Shown here piece after piece: positions 1-36,500 of a stretch of 64,000 bases of DNA. The position numbers and the translations under genes were made by a program. Every line of letters starts with the position of its first letter. Positions within the stretch are counted from its first letter, which is position 1. This stretch comes from Megaleporinus macrocephalus (taxonomy: Eukaryota; Chordata; Actinopteri; Characiformes; Anostomidae), in contig CM038726.1 in assembly GCA_021613375.1 (NCBI GenBank), positions 3,716,546 to 3,780,545 of the forward strand, in the 5' to 3' direction. The notes beneath the pieces were generated by a model that was not told the DNA's origin, did not search any database, and saw only the letters and a list, made by a program, of their open reading frames with translations.

Positions 1-387
1 AGAGACAGAAAGAAAGAAGAGAGAAAGAAAGAGAAAGAAAGAGAAAGGAAAGAGTAGCCAGAGAGAAAGAGAAAGAGAGACAGAAAGAAAGGAGACAAGG
101 AAAGAGAGAAGAGAAAGAGAGAAGAAAGAGAGAGGAGAGAGAGAGAAAGGAGGAGAGAGAGAGAGAAAGAAAGAGGAGAGTAGAAGAGAAAGGAAAAGGA
201 GAGAAAGAGAGAAGAGAAAGAAAGAGAAGAGAAAGAGAGAGAGAAAGAAAGAGGAGAGAGAGAGAGTAGAAAGAAAGATGAGAGAAAGAGAGAGAAGGAG
301 AGAAAGAAAGAGGAGAGTGAGAGAGAGAAAGAAAGCGGAGAGAAAGAGAGGACGAGAGAGAAAGAAAGAGGAGAGAGAAAGAGAGAA

Positions 388-422
<35 letters not shown>

Positions 423-433
423 AAGAAAGAAAA
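1..433. repeat. GA-rich simple repeat (brwd3 intron 24)
   Basis: Imperfect purine tract made of GAGA, GAAAG and GGAGA blocks covering the first 430 bases. It could form triplex or H-DNA. No coding sequence seen. Confidence 0.95.
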
Positions 434-520
434 AGTTGATACTTCAACTTCACTATAGTATCAATCAATCAAACTTCTACCTGAGTAATGAGTATGAATA
501 CTGTAGACCCCTTGGGCTCA

Positions 521-1345
521 CCCACATACATACACACTAGTGAACACACACCCACATACCCACCACACTAGTGAACACACCCCCCACAAACATACAGCAC
601 AGTTAACCACACCCCCACATACATACACCCTAAGAACACACACCCACATACATACACACTAGTGAACACACACGCCCACTAGGGGGCAGTAAACACTCAC
701 ATACATACACACTAGTGAACACACACCCACATACATACACACTAGTGAACACACACGCCCACTAGGGGGCAGTAAACACTCACATACATACACACTAGTG
801 AACACACACCCACATACATACACACTAGTGAACACACACCCACATACATACACACTAGTAAACACAGACCCACATACATACACACTAGTGAACACACACG
901 CCCACTAGGGGGCAGTAAACACTCACATACATACACACTAGTGAACACACACGCCCACTAGGGGGCAGTAAACACTCACATACATACACACTAGTGAACA
1001 CACACCCACTTACATACACACTAGTGAACACACACGCCCACTGGGGGCAGTAAACACTCACACACATACACACTAATGAACACACACGCCCACTAGGGGG
1101 CAGTAAACACTCACATACATACACACTAGTGAACACACACGCCCACTAGGGGGCAGTAAACACTCACATACATACACACTAGTGAACACACACGCCCAGC
1201 TGGGCGGGGGGGGGGGGGGGGGGGGGCGGGGGGGGGGGGGGGGGGGGGGGGGGCCGGGGGGGGGGCGGGGGGGCGGGAGGGGGGGCAGTAAACACTCACA
1301 TACATACACACTAGTGAACACACACGCCCACTAGGGGGCAGTGAG
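521..1345. repeat. CA-rich minisatellite with CTCF-like motifs (brwd3 intron 24)
   Basis: Interspersed units of ACACACTAGTGAACACACAC with CCCACATACATACA, and a second unit type ending CGCCCACTAGGGGGCAGTAA. The sequence resembles the 3' tail of the SINEs at 9.3-9.6 kb, reverse-complemented. CCACTAGGGGGCAG occurs at 676, 759, 902, 955, 1090, 1143 and 1328, and a one-base-deleted form near 1039. Interrupted by poly-G at 1202-1285. Confidence 0.9.
1202..1285. repeat. Poly-G tract
   Basis: About 84 bases almost entirely G with a few C and one A, inserted within the minisatellite. It has strong G-quadruplex potential on the plus strand. Length is likely unreliable in an assembly. Confidence 0.9.
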
Positions 1346-1441
1346 TGGTGGGCAGCCCTATCCACAGTACCCGGGGAGCAGCTGGGGGTACCTCGCTAGT
1401 GCCTTAGCGGTGTGTGTGTGTGTTGCACTGCTGTACGTTAC

Positions 1442-25463
<24,022 letters not shown>

Positions 25464-25560
25464 GGCCCGCTCGGGGCTCCGGGTCTCTCGGCTGTGTTTT
25501 GCTAATCGGCCCTGCTGGAATTGTTCCCACCGTTCGGCCTTTTTCCTCACAGCAGCCCCG
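25464..25560 (-). promoter_or_regulatory. brwd3: brwd3 5' UTR / proximal promoter region
   Basis: GC-rich, CpG-containing sequence without a recognisable TATA box, directly upstream of the start codon, in a CpG-rich zone from about 24450 to 25650. The transcription start site cannot be placed. It borders the 57-bp CTCF-like tandem array on its upstream side. Confidence 0.35.
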
Positions 25561-26995
25561 GCTCGCCGGCGTTTTAGCGCCCCCCAGCGGCCGCGGCTCG
25601 CTACTGCACACTGCGCGGGAGGCTGTTACATGCGCCCCCCAGCGGCCGCGGCTCGCTACTGCAGGCTATATTAGAGACTGTTTACATGCGCCACCCTGTG
25701 GCCACAGTTTGCTACTGCAGACCGTATTAGAGGCTGTGTTATATGCACCCTGTTGTGGCCACGGATCACTACTGCAGACTGTGCTAGACTCTGTGTTATA
25801 TGCGCCCTCCTGTGGCCGTGGGTCGCTACTGCAGATCGTATTAGAGGCCGCGTTATATGCGCCCCCTTGTGGCCAATGTTCGCTATTGCTTACCATATTA
25901 CAGTGTGTTACATGCGCCCTCTTGTGGCCAGTGTTCGCTATTGCTTACCATATTACACGCTGTGTCATAGGCGCCCTCTTGTGGCCACAGTTTGCTATTG
26001 CAGACCGTATTAGAGACTGCGTTATATGCGCCCCCTTGTGGCCAATGTTCGCTACTGCTTGCCATATTACAGTGTGTTATATGCGCCCTCTTGTGGCCAC
26101 AGTTTGCTATTGCATACCGTATTACATGCTGTGTTATATGCGCCCTCCTGTGGCTATGGGTCGTTACTGCACACTGGGCTGAATGCTGTGTTATATGCGC
26201 CCTCTTGTGGCCCCTGTTTGCTACTGCAGGCCGTACTGCTGCAGTGTTATATGCGCCCTCTTGTGGCCACTGTCCGCTATCGCGATTGTAGACTGTGCTA
26301 GACGCTATATTATATGCGCCCTCTTGTGGCCTATGCTTGCTATTACAGTCTGTTATATGCACCCTCCTGTGGACACTGTTCGCTACTGCAGATTGTACTG
26401 AACGCTGTATCATATACACCCTCTTGTGGCCACTCCTGGTTATTGCACACTGTACTGAACCCTGTGTTTTTTGTGCCCTCCTGTGGCCACAGTTTGCTAC
26501 TGCAGACTGTACTAAATGCTGTTATATGCGCCCTCTCGTGGCCAATGTTCGCTATTGCAGACTGTACTTAACGCAGTGTTATATGCGCCCTCTTGTGGCC
26601 ACCAACTGCTACTGCAGACCCTACTGGAGGCTGTAATATATGTGCCCTCTTGTGGGCACGACCCGCTATTGCATACAGTACTGAACACTGTGTCATATGC
26701 CACTGGCCACTGTCCGCTCTCGCGATTGCAGACTGTGCTAGACACCATGTTTTATGTGCCCTCTTGTGGCCAATTCTTGCTATTACAGACTGTTATATGC
26801 ACCCTCCTGTGGCCATGGGTCGCTACTGCACGCTGGGCTGAACGCTGTGTTATTTGTGCCCTCCTGTGGCCGTGGGTCGCTACTGCAGACGGTATTAGAG
26901 GCTGCGTTATATGCGCCCTCTTGTGGCCAATGTTTGCTATTGCATACTGTATTATAGGCTGTGTTACATGCGCCCTCCTGTGGCCACAGGAGGTG
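25560..26995. repeat. 57-bp tandem array with CTCF-like core, upstream of brwd3
   Basis: About 26 units, each with TGCGCCCTCTTGTGGCCA (or CCTCCTGTGG) followed by TTCGCTATTGCAGACTGTA and a GCTGTGTTATA linker. The reverse complement TGGCCACAAGAGGGCGCA differs by one base from the 14-bp vertebrate CTCF core consensus CCASYAGRKGGCRS. The first two units are GC-rich (CAGCGGCCGC), later ones AT-richer. Ends about 100 bases from the brwd3 start codon. Confidence 0.88.
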
Positions 26996-26999
26996 AAAG

Positions 27000-27250
27000 A
27001 GGTGTATTTCAGTCTAGCATCACCGAACATAACCCAGAAGTGATACATGTATAATACATATATAATACATAATAAACACACATGTATAACCTGTAATATG
27101 GAAACATATATGAGCTTTCTGGAGATAACAGCGCATACTATACTATACTACACTAAAGAGCATTTTATATACAATTTAGAAGCACTCTAATTAGTAATAT
27201 TAGGTGAAGTATAGAAGTGCTCTCATTAGTGTAGTAGGTGATGTATAGAA
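27000..27250. other. Transition zone with first degenerate 34-bp satellite copies
   Basis: AT-rich sequence followed by two or three degenerate units of the 34-bp satellite (AGTGTAGTAGGTGATGTATA at about 27228). No gene features. Confidence 0.7.
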
Positions 27251-27446
27251 TAGACTTGTAGTAGGGGTGGACGATATGGCCCTACAATAATATCACAATA
27301 TTTCATGGTATTTTTGCGATAACGATACTCTTGGCGATATGACAAAACATTGAATTAAAAAAATAGATTTCAAAAAAACAATACTGCAACAAAATGAAAA
27401 TTTAATTTTATTATTGCCTACGATGTGATATGCCACACCCCTAACT
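27251..27446. mobile_element. MITE-like element near satellite edge
   Basis: Begins TAGGGGTGGACGATATGGCC and ends GATATGCCACACCCCTA, imperfect inverted ends. The interior TTGCGATAACGATACTCTTG is a familiar fish repeat sequence. It lies between early degenerate and main satellite copies, so it probably inserted into the edge of the array. Confidence 0.65.
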
Positions 27447-27513
27447 GAGATATTAAAAAATACAAGAATTTATCAGATTGAAACAGAAGTCAATGATCCA
27501 GAATATCACGAAA

Positions 27514-30500
27514 GGAGTGTACTCATTAGTGTAGTAGGTGAAGTATAGAAGTGTACTCATTAGTGTAGTAGGTGAAGTATAGAAGTGTGTTCATTAGTGT
27601 AGTAGGTGAAGTATAGATATGTACTCATTAGTGTAGTAGGTGAAGTATAGAAGTGTACTCATTAGTGTAGTAGGTGAAGTATAGAAGTGTACTCATTAAT
27701 GTAGTAGGTGAAGTATAGAAGTGTACTCATTAGTGTAGTAGGTGAAGTATAGTAGTGTACTCATTAGTGTAGTAGGTGAAGTATAGAAGTGTACTCATTA
27801 GTGTAGTAAGTGAAGTATAGAAGTGTATTCATTAGTGTAGTAGGTGAAGTATAGAAGTGTATTCATTAGTGTAGTAGGTGAAGTATAGAAGTGTATCCAT
27901 TAGTATAGTAGGTGAAGTATAGAAGTGTACTCATTAGTGTAGTAGGTGAAGTATAGAAGTGTACTCATTAGTGTAGTAGGTGAAGTATAGAAGTGTACTC
28001 ATTAGTGTAGTAGGTGAAGTATAGTAGTGTACTCATTAGTGTAGTAGGTGAAGTATAGTAGTGTACTCATTAGTGTAGTAGGTGAAGTATAGAAGTGTAT
28101 TCATTAGTGTAGTAGGTGAAGTATAGAAGTGTATTCATTAGTGTAGTAGCTGAAGTATAGAAGTGTATTTATTAGTGTAGTAGGTGAAGTATAGATATGT
28201 ATTCATTAGTGTAGTAGGTGAGAGTATAGAAGTGTATTCATTAGTGTAGTAGGTGAAGTATAAAAGTGTATTCATTAGTGTAGTAGGTGAAGTATAGAAG
28301 TGTATTCATTAGTGTAGTAGGTGAAGTATAGTAGTGTATTCATTAGTGTAGTAGGTGAAGTATAGATATGTACTCATTAGTGTAGTAGGTGAAGTATAGT
28401 AGTGTATTCATTAGTGTAGTAGGTGAAGTATAGATATGTACTCATTAGTGTAGTAGGTGAAATATAGTAGTGTATTATTAGTGTAGTAGGTGAAGTATAG
28501 AAGTGTACTGATTAGTGTAGTAGGTGAAGTATAGAAGTGTATTCATTAGAGTAGTAGGTGAAGTATAGAAGTGTATTCATTAGTGTAGTAGGTGAAGTAT
28601 AGAAGTGTACTCATTAGTGTAGTAGGTGAAGTATAGAAGTGTTTTATTAGTGTAGTAGGTGAAGTATAGAAGTGTATTTATTAGTGTAGTAGGTGAAGTA
28701 TAGTAGTGTATTATTAGTGTAGTAGGTGAAGTATAGAAGTGTATTATTAGTGTAGTAGGTGAAGTATAGTAGTGTATTCATTAGTGTAGTAGGTGAAGTA
28801 TAGAAGTGTACTCATTAGTGTAGTAGGTGAAGTATAGAAGTGTACTTATTAGTGTAGTAGGTGAAGTATAGTAGTGTATTCATTAGTATAGTAGGTGAAG
28901 TATAGAAGTGTATTCATTAGTGTAGTACGTGAAGTATAGAAGTGTATTATTAGTGTAGTAGTGAAGTATAGAAGTGTATTATTAGTGTAGTAGGTGAAGT
29001 ATATAAGTGTATTCATTAGCGTAGTAGGTGAAGTATAGAAGTGTATTATTAGTGTAGTAGGTGAAGTATAGAAGTGTATTCATTAGCGTAGTAGGTGAAG
29101 AATAGAAGTGTATTATTAGTGTAGTAGGTGAAGTATAGAAGTGTATTTATTAGTGTAGTAGGTGAAGTATAGTAGTGTATTATTAGTGTAGTAGGTGAAG
29201 TATAGAAGTGTGTTCATTAGTGTAGTAGGTGAAGTACAGAAGTGTACTCATTAGCGTAGTAGGTGAAGTATAGAAGTGTATTCATTAGCGTAGTAGGTGA
29301 AGTATAGAAGTGTATTCATTAGAGTAGTAGGTGAAGTATAGTAGTGTATTCATTAGTGTAGTAGGTGAAGTATAGAAGTGTTTTTATTAGTGTAGTAGGT
29401 GAAGTATAGAAGTGTATTCATTAAAGTAGTAGGTGAAGTATATTAGTGTAATCATTAGTGTAGTAGGTGAAGTATAGAAGTGTATTCATTAGTGTAGTAG
29501 GTGAAGTATAGAAGTGTATTATTAGTGTAGTAGGTGAAGTATAGAAGTGTATTCATTAGTGTAGTAGGTGAAGTATAGAAGTGTACTCATTAGTGTAGTA
29601 GGTGAAGTATAGAAGTGTTTTATTAGTGTAGTAGGTGAAGTATAGAAGTGTATTTATTAGTGTAGTAGGTGAAGTATAGTAGTGTATTATTAGTGTAGTA
29701 GGTGAAGTATAGAAGTGTATTATTAGTGTAGTAGGTGAAGTATAGTAGTGTATTCATTAGTGTAGTAGGTGAAGTATAGAAGTGTACTCATTAGTGTAGT
29801 AGGTGAAGTATAGAAGTGTACTTATTAGTGTAGTAGGTGAAGTATAGTAGTGTATTCATTAGTATAGTAGGTGAAGTATAGAAGTGTATTCATTAGTGTA
29901 GTACGTGAAGTATAGAAGTGTATTATTAGTGTAGTAGTGAAGTATAGAAGTGTATTATTAGTGTAGTAGGTGAAGTATAGAAGTGTATTCATTAGCGTAG
30001 TAGGTGAAGTATAGAAGTGTATTATTAGTGTAGTAGGTGAAGTATAGAAGTGTATTCATTAGCGTAGTAGGTGAAGAATAGAAGTGTATTATTAGTGTAG
30101 TAGGTGAAGTATAGAAGTGTGTTCATTAGTGTAGTAGGTGAAGTACAGAAGTGTACTCATTAGCGTAGTAGGTGAAGTATAGAAGTGTATTCATTAGCGT
30201 AGTAGGTGAAGTATAGAAGTGTATTCATTAGAGTAGTAGGTGAAGTATAGAAGTGTTTTTATTAGTGTAGTAGGTGAAGTATAGAAGTGTACTCATTAGT
30301 GTAGTAGGTGAAGTATAGAAGTGTACTCATTAGCGTAGTAGGTGAAGTACAGAAGTGTATTCATAAGTGTAGTAGGTGAAGTATAGAAGTGTACTCATTA
30401 GTGTAGTAGGTGAAGTATAGAAGTGTATTCATTAGTGTAGTAGGTGAAGTATAGAAGTGTATTCATTAGCGTAGTAGGTGAAGTATAGAAGTGTATTCAT

Positions 30501-33500
30501 TAGTGTAGTAGGTGAAGTATAGAAGTGTATTCATTAGTGTAGTAGGTGAAGTATAGAAGTGTACTCATTAGCGTAGTAGGTGAAGTATAGTAGTGTATTC
30601 ATTAGTGTAGTAGGTGGAGTATAGTAGTGTATTCATTAGTGTAGTAGGTGAAAAATAGAAGTGTACTCATTAGTGTAGTAGGTGAAGTATAGAAGTGTAT
30701 TCATTAGTGTAGTAGGTGAAGTATAGAAGTGTATTCATTAGTGTAGTAGGTGAAGTATAGAAGTGTACTCATTAGTGTAGTAGGTGAAGTATAGAAGTGT
30801 ATTATTAGTGTAGTAGGTGAAGTATAGAAGTGTATTATTAGTGTAGTAGGTGAAGTATAGAAGTGTATTCATTAGTGTAGTAGGTGAAGTATAGAAGTGT
30901 ATTATTAGTGTAGTAGGTGAAGTATAGAAGTGTATTATTAGTGTAGTAGGTGAAGTATAGAAGTGTATTCATTAAAGTAGTAGGTGAAGTATATTAGTGT
31001 AATCATTAGTGTAGTAGGTGAAGTATAGAAGTGTATTCATTAGTGTAGTAGGTGAAGTATAGAAGTGTATTATTAGTGTAGTAGGTGAAGTATAGAAGTG
31101 TATTCATTAGTGTAGTAGGTGAAGTATAGAAGTGTACTCATTAGTGTAGTAGGTGAAGTATAGAAGTGTACTCATTAGCGTAGTAGGTGAAGTACAGAAG
31201 TGTATTCATAAGTGTAGTAGGCGAAGTATAGTAGTGTATTCATTAGTGTAGTAGGTGAAGTATAGTAGTGTACTCATTAGTGTAGTAGGTGAAGTATAGA
31301 AGTGTATTCATTAGTGTAGGGGGTGAAGTATAGAAGTGTATTCATTAGTGTAGTAGGTGAAGTATAGATATTCATTAGTGTAGTAGGTGAAGTATAGATA
31401 TTCATTAGTGTAGTAGGTGAAGTATAGATACTCATTAGTGTAGTAGGTGAAGTATAGATATTCATTAGTGTAGTAGGTGAAGTATAGATATGTACTCATA
31501 AGTGTAGTAGGTGAAGTATAGAAGTGTATTATTAGTGTAGTAGGTGAAGTATAGAAGTGTATTCATTAGTGTAGTAGCTGAAGTATAGAAGTGTATTCAT
31601 TAGTGTAGTAGCTGAAGTATAGAACTGTATTCATTAGTGTAGTAGGTGAAGTATAGAAGTGTATTCATTAGTGTAGTAGCTGAAGTATAGAAGTGTATTC
31701 ATTAGTGTAGTAGCTGAAGTATAGAACTGTATTCATTAGTGTAGTAGGTGAAGTATAGTAGTGTATTCATTAGTGTAGTAGGTGAAGTATAGAAGTGTAT
31801 TCATTAGTGTAGTAGCTGAAGTATAGAAGTGTATTCATTAGTGTAGTAGCTGAAGTATAGAAATGTATTCATTAGTGTAGTAGCTGAAGTATAGAACTAT
31901 ATTCATTAGTGTAGTAGGTGAAGTATAGTAGTGTATTCATTAGTGTAGTAGGTGAAGTATAGAAGTGTATTCATTAGTGTAGTAGCTGAAGTATAGAAGT
32001 GTATTCATTAGTGTAGTAGCTGAAGTATAGAACTGTATTCATTAGTGTAGTAGGTGAAGTATAGTAGTGTATTCATTAGTGTAGTAGGTGAAGTATAGTA
32101 GTGTATTCATTAGTGTAGTAGGTGAAGTATAGAACTGTATTCATTAGTGTAGTAGGTGAAGTAAAGAAGTGTAGTCATTAGTGCAGTAGGCGAAGTATAA
32201 AAGTATACTCAGTAGTGTAGTAGGTGAAGTATAGAAGTGTATTCATTAGTGTAGTAGGTGAAGTATAGAAGTGTAGTCATTAGCGTAGTAGGTGAAGTAT
32301 AAAAGTATACTCAGTAGTTTAGTAGGTGAAGTATAGAAGTTTATTCATTAGTGTAGTAGGTGAAGTATAGAAGTGTATTCATTAGTGTAGTAGCTGAAGT
32401 ACAGAAGTGTATTTATTAGTGTAGTAGGTGAAGTATAGAAGTATACTCAGTAGTGTAGTAGGTGAAGTATAGAAGTTTATTCATTAGTGTAGTAGGTGAA
32501 GTATAGAAGTTTATTCATTGGTGTAGTAGGTGAAGTATAGAAGTTACTCAGTAGTGTAGTAGGTGAAGTATAGAAGTTAACTAATTAGCGTAGTAGGTGA
32601 AGTATAGAAGTTTACTCATTAGCGTAGTAGGTGAAGTATAGAAGTGTATTATTAGTGTAGTAGGTGAAGTATAGAAGTGTACTCATTAGTGTAGTAGGTG
32701 AAGTATAGAAGTGTATTATTAGTGTAGTAGGTGAAGTATAGAAGTGTACTCATTAGTGTAGTAGGTGAAGTATAGAAGTGTAATCATTAGTGTAGTAGGT
32801 GAAGTATAGAAGTGTAATCATTAGTGTAGTAGGTGAAGTATAGAAGTGTACTCATTAGTGTAGTAGGTGAAGTATAGAAGTGTAATCATTAGTGTAGTAG
32901 GTGAAGTATAGAAGTGTATTCATTAGTGTAGTAGGTGAAGTATAGAAGTGTATTCATTAGTGTAGTAGGTGAAGTATAGAAGTGTATTCATTAGTGTAAT
33001 AGGTGAAGTATAGAAGTGTATTCATTAGTGTAGTAGGTGAAGTATAGTAGTGTATTTTTAGTGTAGTAGGTGAAGTATAGAAGTGTATCATTAGTGTAGT
33101 AGGTGAGAGTATAGAAGTGTATTCATTAGTGTAGTAGGTGAAGTATAGAAGTGTATTCATTAGTGTAGTAGGTGAGAGTATAGAAGTGTACTCATTAGTG
33201 TAGTAGGTGAAGTATAGAAGTGTATTATTAGTGTAGTAGGTGAAGTATAGAAGTGTACTCATTAGTGTAGTAGGTGAAGTATAGAAGTGTAATCATTAGT
33301 GTAGTAGGTGAAGTATAGTAGTGTATTCATTAGTGTAGTAGGTGAAGTATATTAATGTAATCATTAGTGTAGTATGTGAAGTATAGAAGTGTAATCATTA
33401 GTGTAGTAGGTGAAGTATAGAAGTGTACTCATTAGTGTAGTAGGTGAAGTATAGAAGTGTACTCATTAGTGTAGTAGGTGAAGTATAGTAGTGTACTCAT

Positions 33501-36500
33501 TAGTGTAGTAGGTGAAGTATAGAAGTGTACTCATTAGTGTAGTAGGTGAAGTATAGAAGTGTATTCATTAGTGTAGTAGGTGAAGTATAGAAGTGTATTC
33601 ATTAGTGTAGTAGCTGAAGTATAGAAGTGTATTCATTAGTATAGTAGGTGAAGTATAGAAGTGTACTCATTAGTGTAGTAGGTGAAGTATAGAAGTGTAT
33701 TATTAGTGTAGTAGGTGAAGTATAGTAGTGTATTCATTAGTGTAGTAGGTGAAGTACAGAAGTGTACTCATTAGTGTAGTAGGTGAAGTATAGAAGTGTA
33801 CTCATTAGTGTAGTAGGTGAAGTATAGAAGTGTACTCATTAGTGTAGTAGGTGAAGTATAGTAGTGTATTCATTAGTGTAGTAGGTGAAGTACAGAAGTG
33901 TACTCATTAGTGTAGTAGGTGAAGTATAGAAGTGTACTCATTAGTGTAGAAGGTGAAGTATAGTAGTGTATTCATTAGTGTAGTAGGTGAAGTACAGAAG
34001 TGTACTCATTAGTGTAGTAGGTGAAGTATAGAAGTGTACTCATTAGTGTAGTAGGTGAAGTATAGTAGTGTACTCATTAGTGTAGTAGGTGAAGTATAGA
34101 AGTGTACTCATTAGTGTAGTAGGTGAAGTATAGAAGTGTATTCATTAGTGTAGTAGGTGAAGTATAGAAGTGTACTCATTAGTGTAGTAGGTGAAGTATA
34201 GTAGTGTACTCATTAGTGTAGTAGGTGAAGTATAGTAGTGTACTCATTAGTGTAGTAGGTGAAGTATAGAAGTGTATTCATTAGTGTAGTAGCTGAAGTA
34301 TAGAAGTTTACTCATTAGTGTAGTAGGTGAAGTATAGAAGTGTATTCATTAGTGTAGTAGCTGAAGTATAGAAGTTTACTCATTAGTGTAGTAGGTGAAG
34401 TATAGAAGTTTACTCATTAGTGTAGTAGGTGAAGTATAGAAGTGTATTCATTAGTGTAGTAGGTGAAGTATAGTAGTGTACTCATTAGTTTAGTAGCTGA
34501 AGTATAGAAGTGTACTCATTAGTGTAGTAGGTGAAGTATAGAAGTGTATTCATTAGTGTAGTAGCTGAAGTATAGAAGTGTATTCATTAGTGTAGTAGGT
34601 GAAGTATAGAAGTGTATTCATTAGTGTAGTAGCTGAAGTATAGAAGTGTATTCATTAGTATAGTAGGTGAAGTATAGTAGTGTATTCATTAGTGTAGTAG
34701 GTGAAGTATAGTAGTGTACTCATTAGTATAGTAGGTGAAGTATAGAAGTGTACTCATTAGTGTAGTGGGTGAAAGTATAGTAGTGTACTCATTAGTGTAG
34801 TAGGTGAAGTATAGAAGTGTATTCATTAGTGTAGTAGGTGAAGTATAGAAGTGTACTCATTAGTGTAGTAGGTGAAGTATAGAAGTGTATTCATTAGTGT
34901 AGTAGGTGAAGTATAGAAGTGTATTCATTAGTGTAGTAGCTGAAGTATAGAAGTGTATTCATTAGTATAGTAGGTGAAGTATAGAAGTGTACTCATTAGT
35001 GTAGTGGGTGAAAGTATAGTAGTGTACTCATTAGTGTAGTAGGTGAAGTATAGAAGTGTACTCATTAGTGTAGTAGGTGAAGTATAGTAGTGTACTCAAT
35101 AGTGTAGTAGTTGAAGTATAGAAGTGTACTCATTAGTGTAGTAGGTGAAGTATAGTAGTGTACTCATTAGTGTAGTAGGTGAAGTATTGAAGTGTATTCA
35201 TCAGTGTAGTAGGTGAAGTATAGAAGTGTATTCATTAGTGTAGTAGGTGAGAGTATAGAAGTGTACTCATTAGTGTAGTAGGTGAAGTATAGAAGTGTTT
35301 TGTTAGTGTAGTAAGTGAAGTATAGAAGTGTACTCATTAGTGTAGTAGGTGAAGTATAGAAGTGTACTCATTAGCGTAGTAGGTGAAGTATAGAAGTGTA
35401 TTTATTAGTGTAGTAGGTGAAGTATATTAGTGTATTCATTAGTGTAGTAGGTGAAGTATAGAAGTGTATTCATTAGTGTAGTAGGTGAAGTATAGAAGTG
35501 TACTCATTAGTGTAGTAGGTGAAGTATAGAAGTGTGCTCATTAGTATAGTAGGTAAAGTATAGAAGTGTACTCATTAGTGTAGTAGGTGAAGTATAGAAG
35601 TGTACTTATTAGTGTAGTAGGTGAAGTATAGTAGTGTATTCATTAGTGTAGTAGGTGAAGTACAGAAGTGTATTCATTAGTGTAGTAGGTGAAGTATAGA
35701 AGTGTATTCATTAGTGTAGTAGGTGAAGTACAGAAGTGTATTCATTAGTGTAGTAGGTGAAGTATAGTAGTGTACTCATTAGTGTAGTAGGTGAAGTATA
35801 GTAGTGTACTCATTAGTGTAGTAGGTGAAGTATAGAAGTGTACTCATTAGTGTAGTAGGTGAAGTATAGACGTGTATTCATTAGTATAGTAGGTGAAGTA
35901 TAGAAGTGTATTCATTAGTGTAGTAGCTGAAGTATAGAAGTGTATTCATTAGTGTAGTAGGTGAAGTATAGAAGTGTACTCATTAGTGTAGTAAGTGAAG
36001 TATAGTAGTGTACTCATTAGTGTAGTAGGTGAAGTATAGAAGTGTACTCATTAGTGTAGTAGGTGAAGTATAGCAGTGTACTCATTAGTGTAGTAGGTGA
36101 AGTATAGAAGTGTACTCATTAGTGTAGTAGGTGAAGTATAGAAGTGTATTAATTAGTGTAGTAGGTGAAGTATAGAAGTGTATTCATTAGTGTAGTAGGT
36201 GAAGTATAGAAGTGTATTCATTAGTGTAGTAGGTGAAGTATAGAAGTGTATTCATTAGTATAGTAGGTGAAGTATAGAAGTGTATTCATTAGTGTAGTAG
36301 GTGAAGTATAGAAGTGTATTCATTAGTATAGTAGGTGAAGTATAGAAGTGTACTCATTAGTGTAGTAGGTGAAAGTATAGTAGTGTACTCATTAGTGTAG
36401 TAGGTGAAGTATAGAAGTGTACTCATTAGTGTAGTAGGTGAAGTATAGTAGTGTACTCATTAGTGTAGTAGGTGAAGTATAGAAGTGTACTCATTAGTGT

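Noticed and set aside
659..1365. Short frames reading VCSLVCMYV and proline-rich sequence on the minus strand
   Set aside because: Translation of the CA-rich minisatellite and poly-G tract.
25464..25550. Upstream in-frame ATG 29 codons before the chosen brwd3 start
   Set aside because: The family starts just before the IEAELY motif; the extra sequence is not BRWD-like and lies in the probable 5' UTR.
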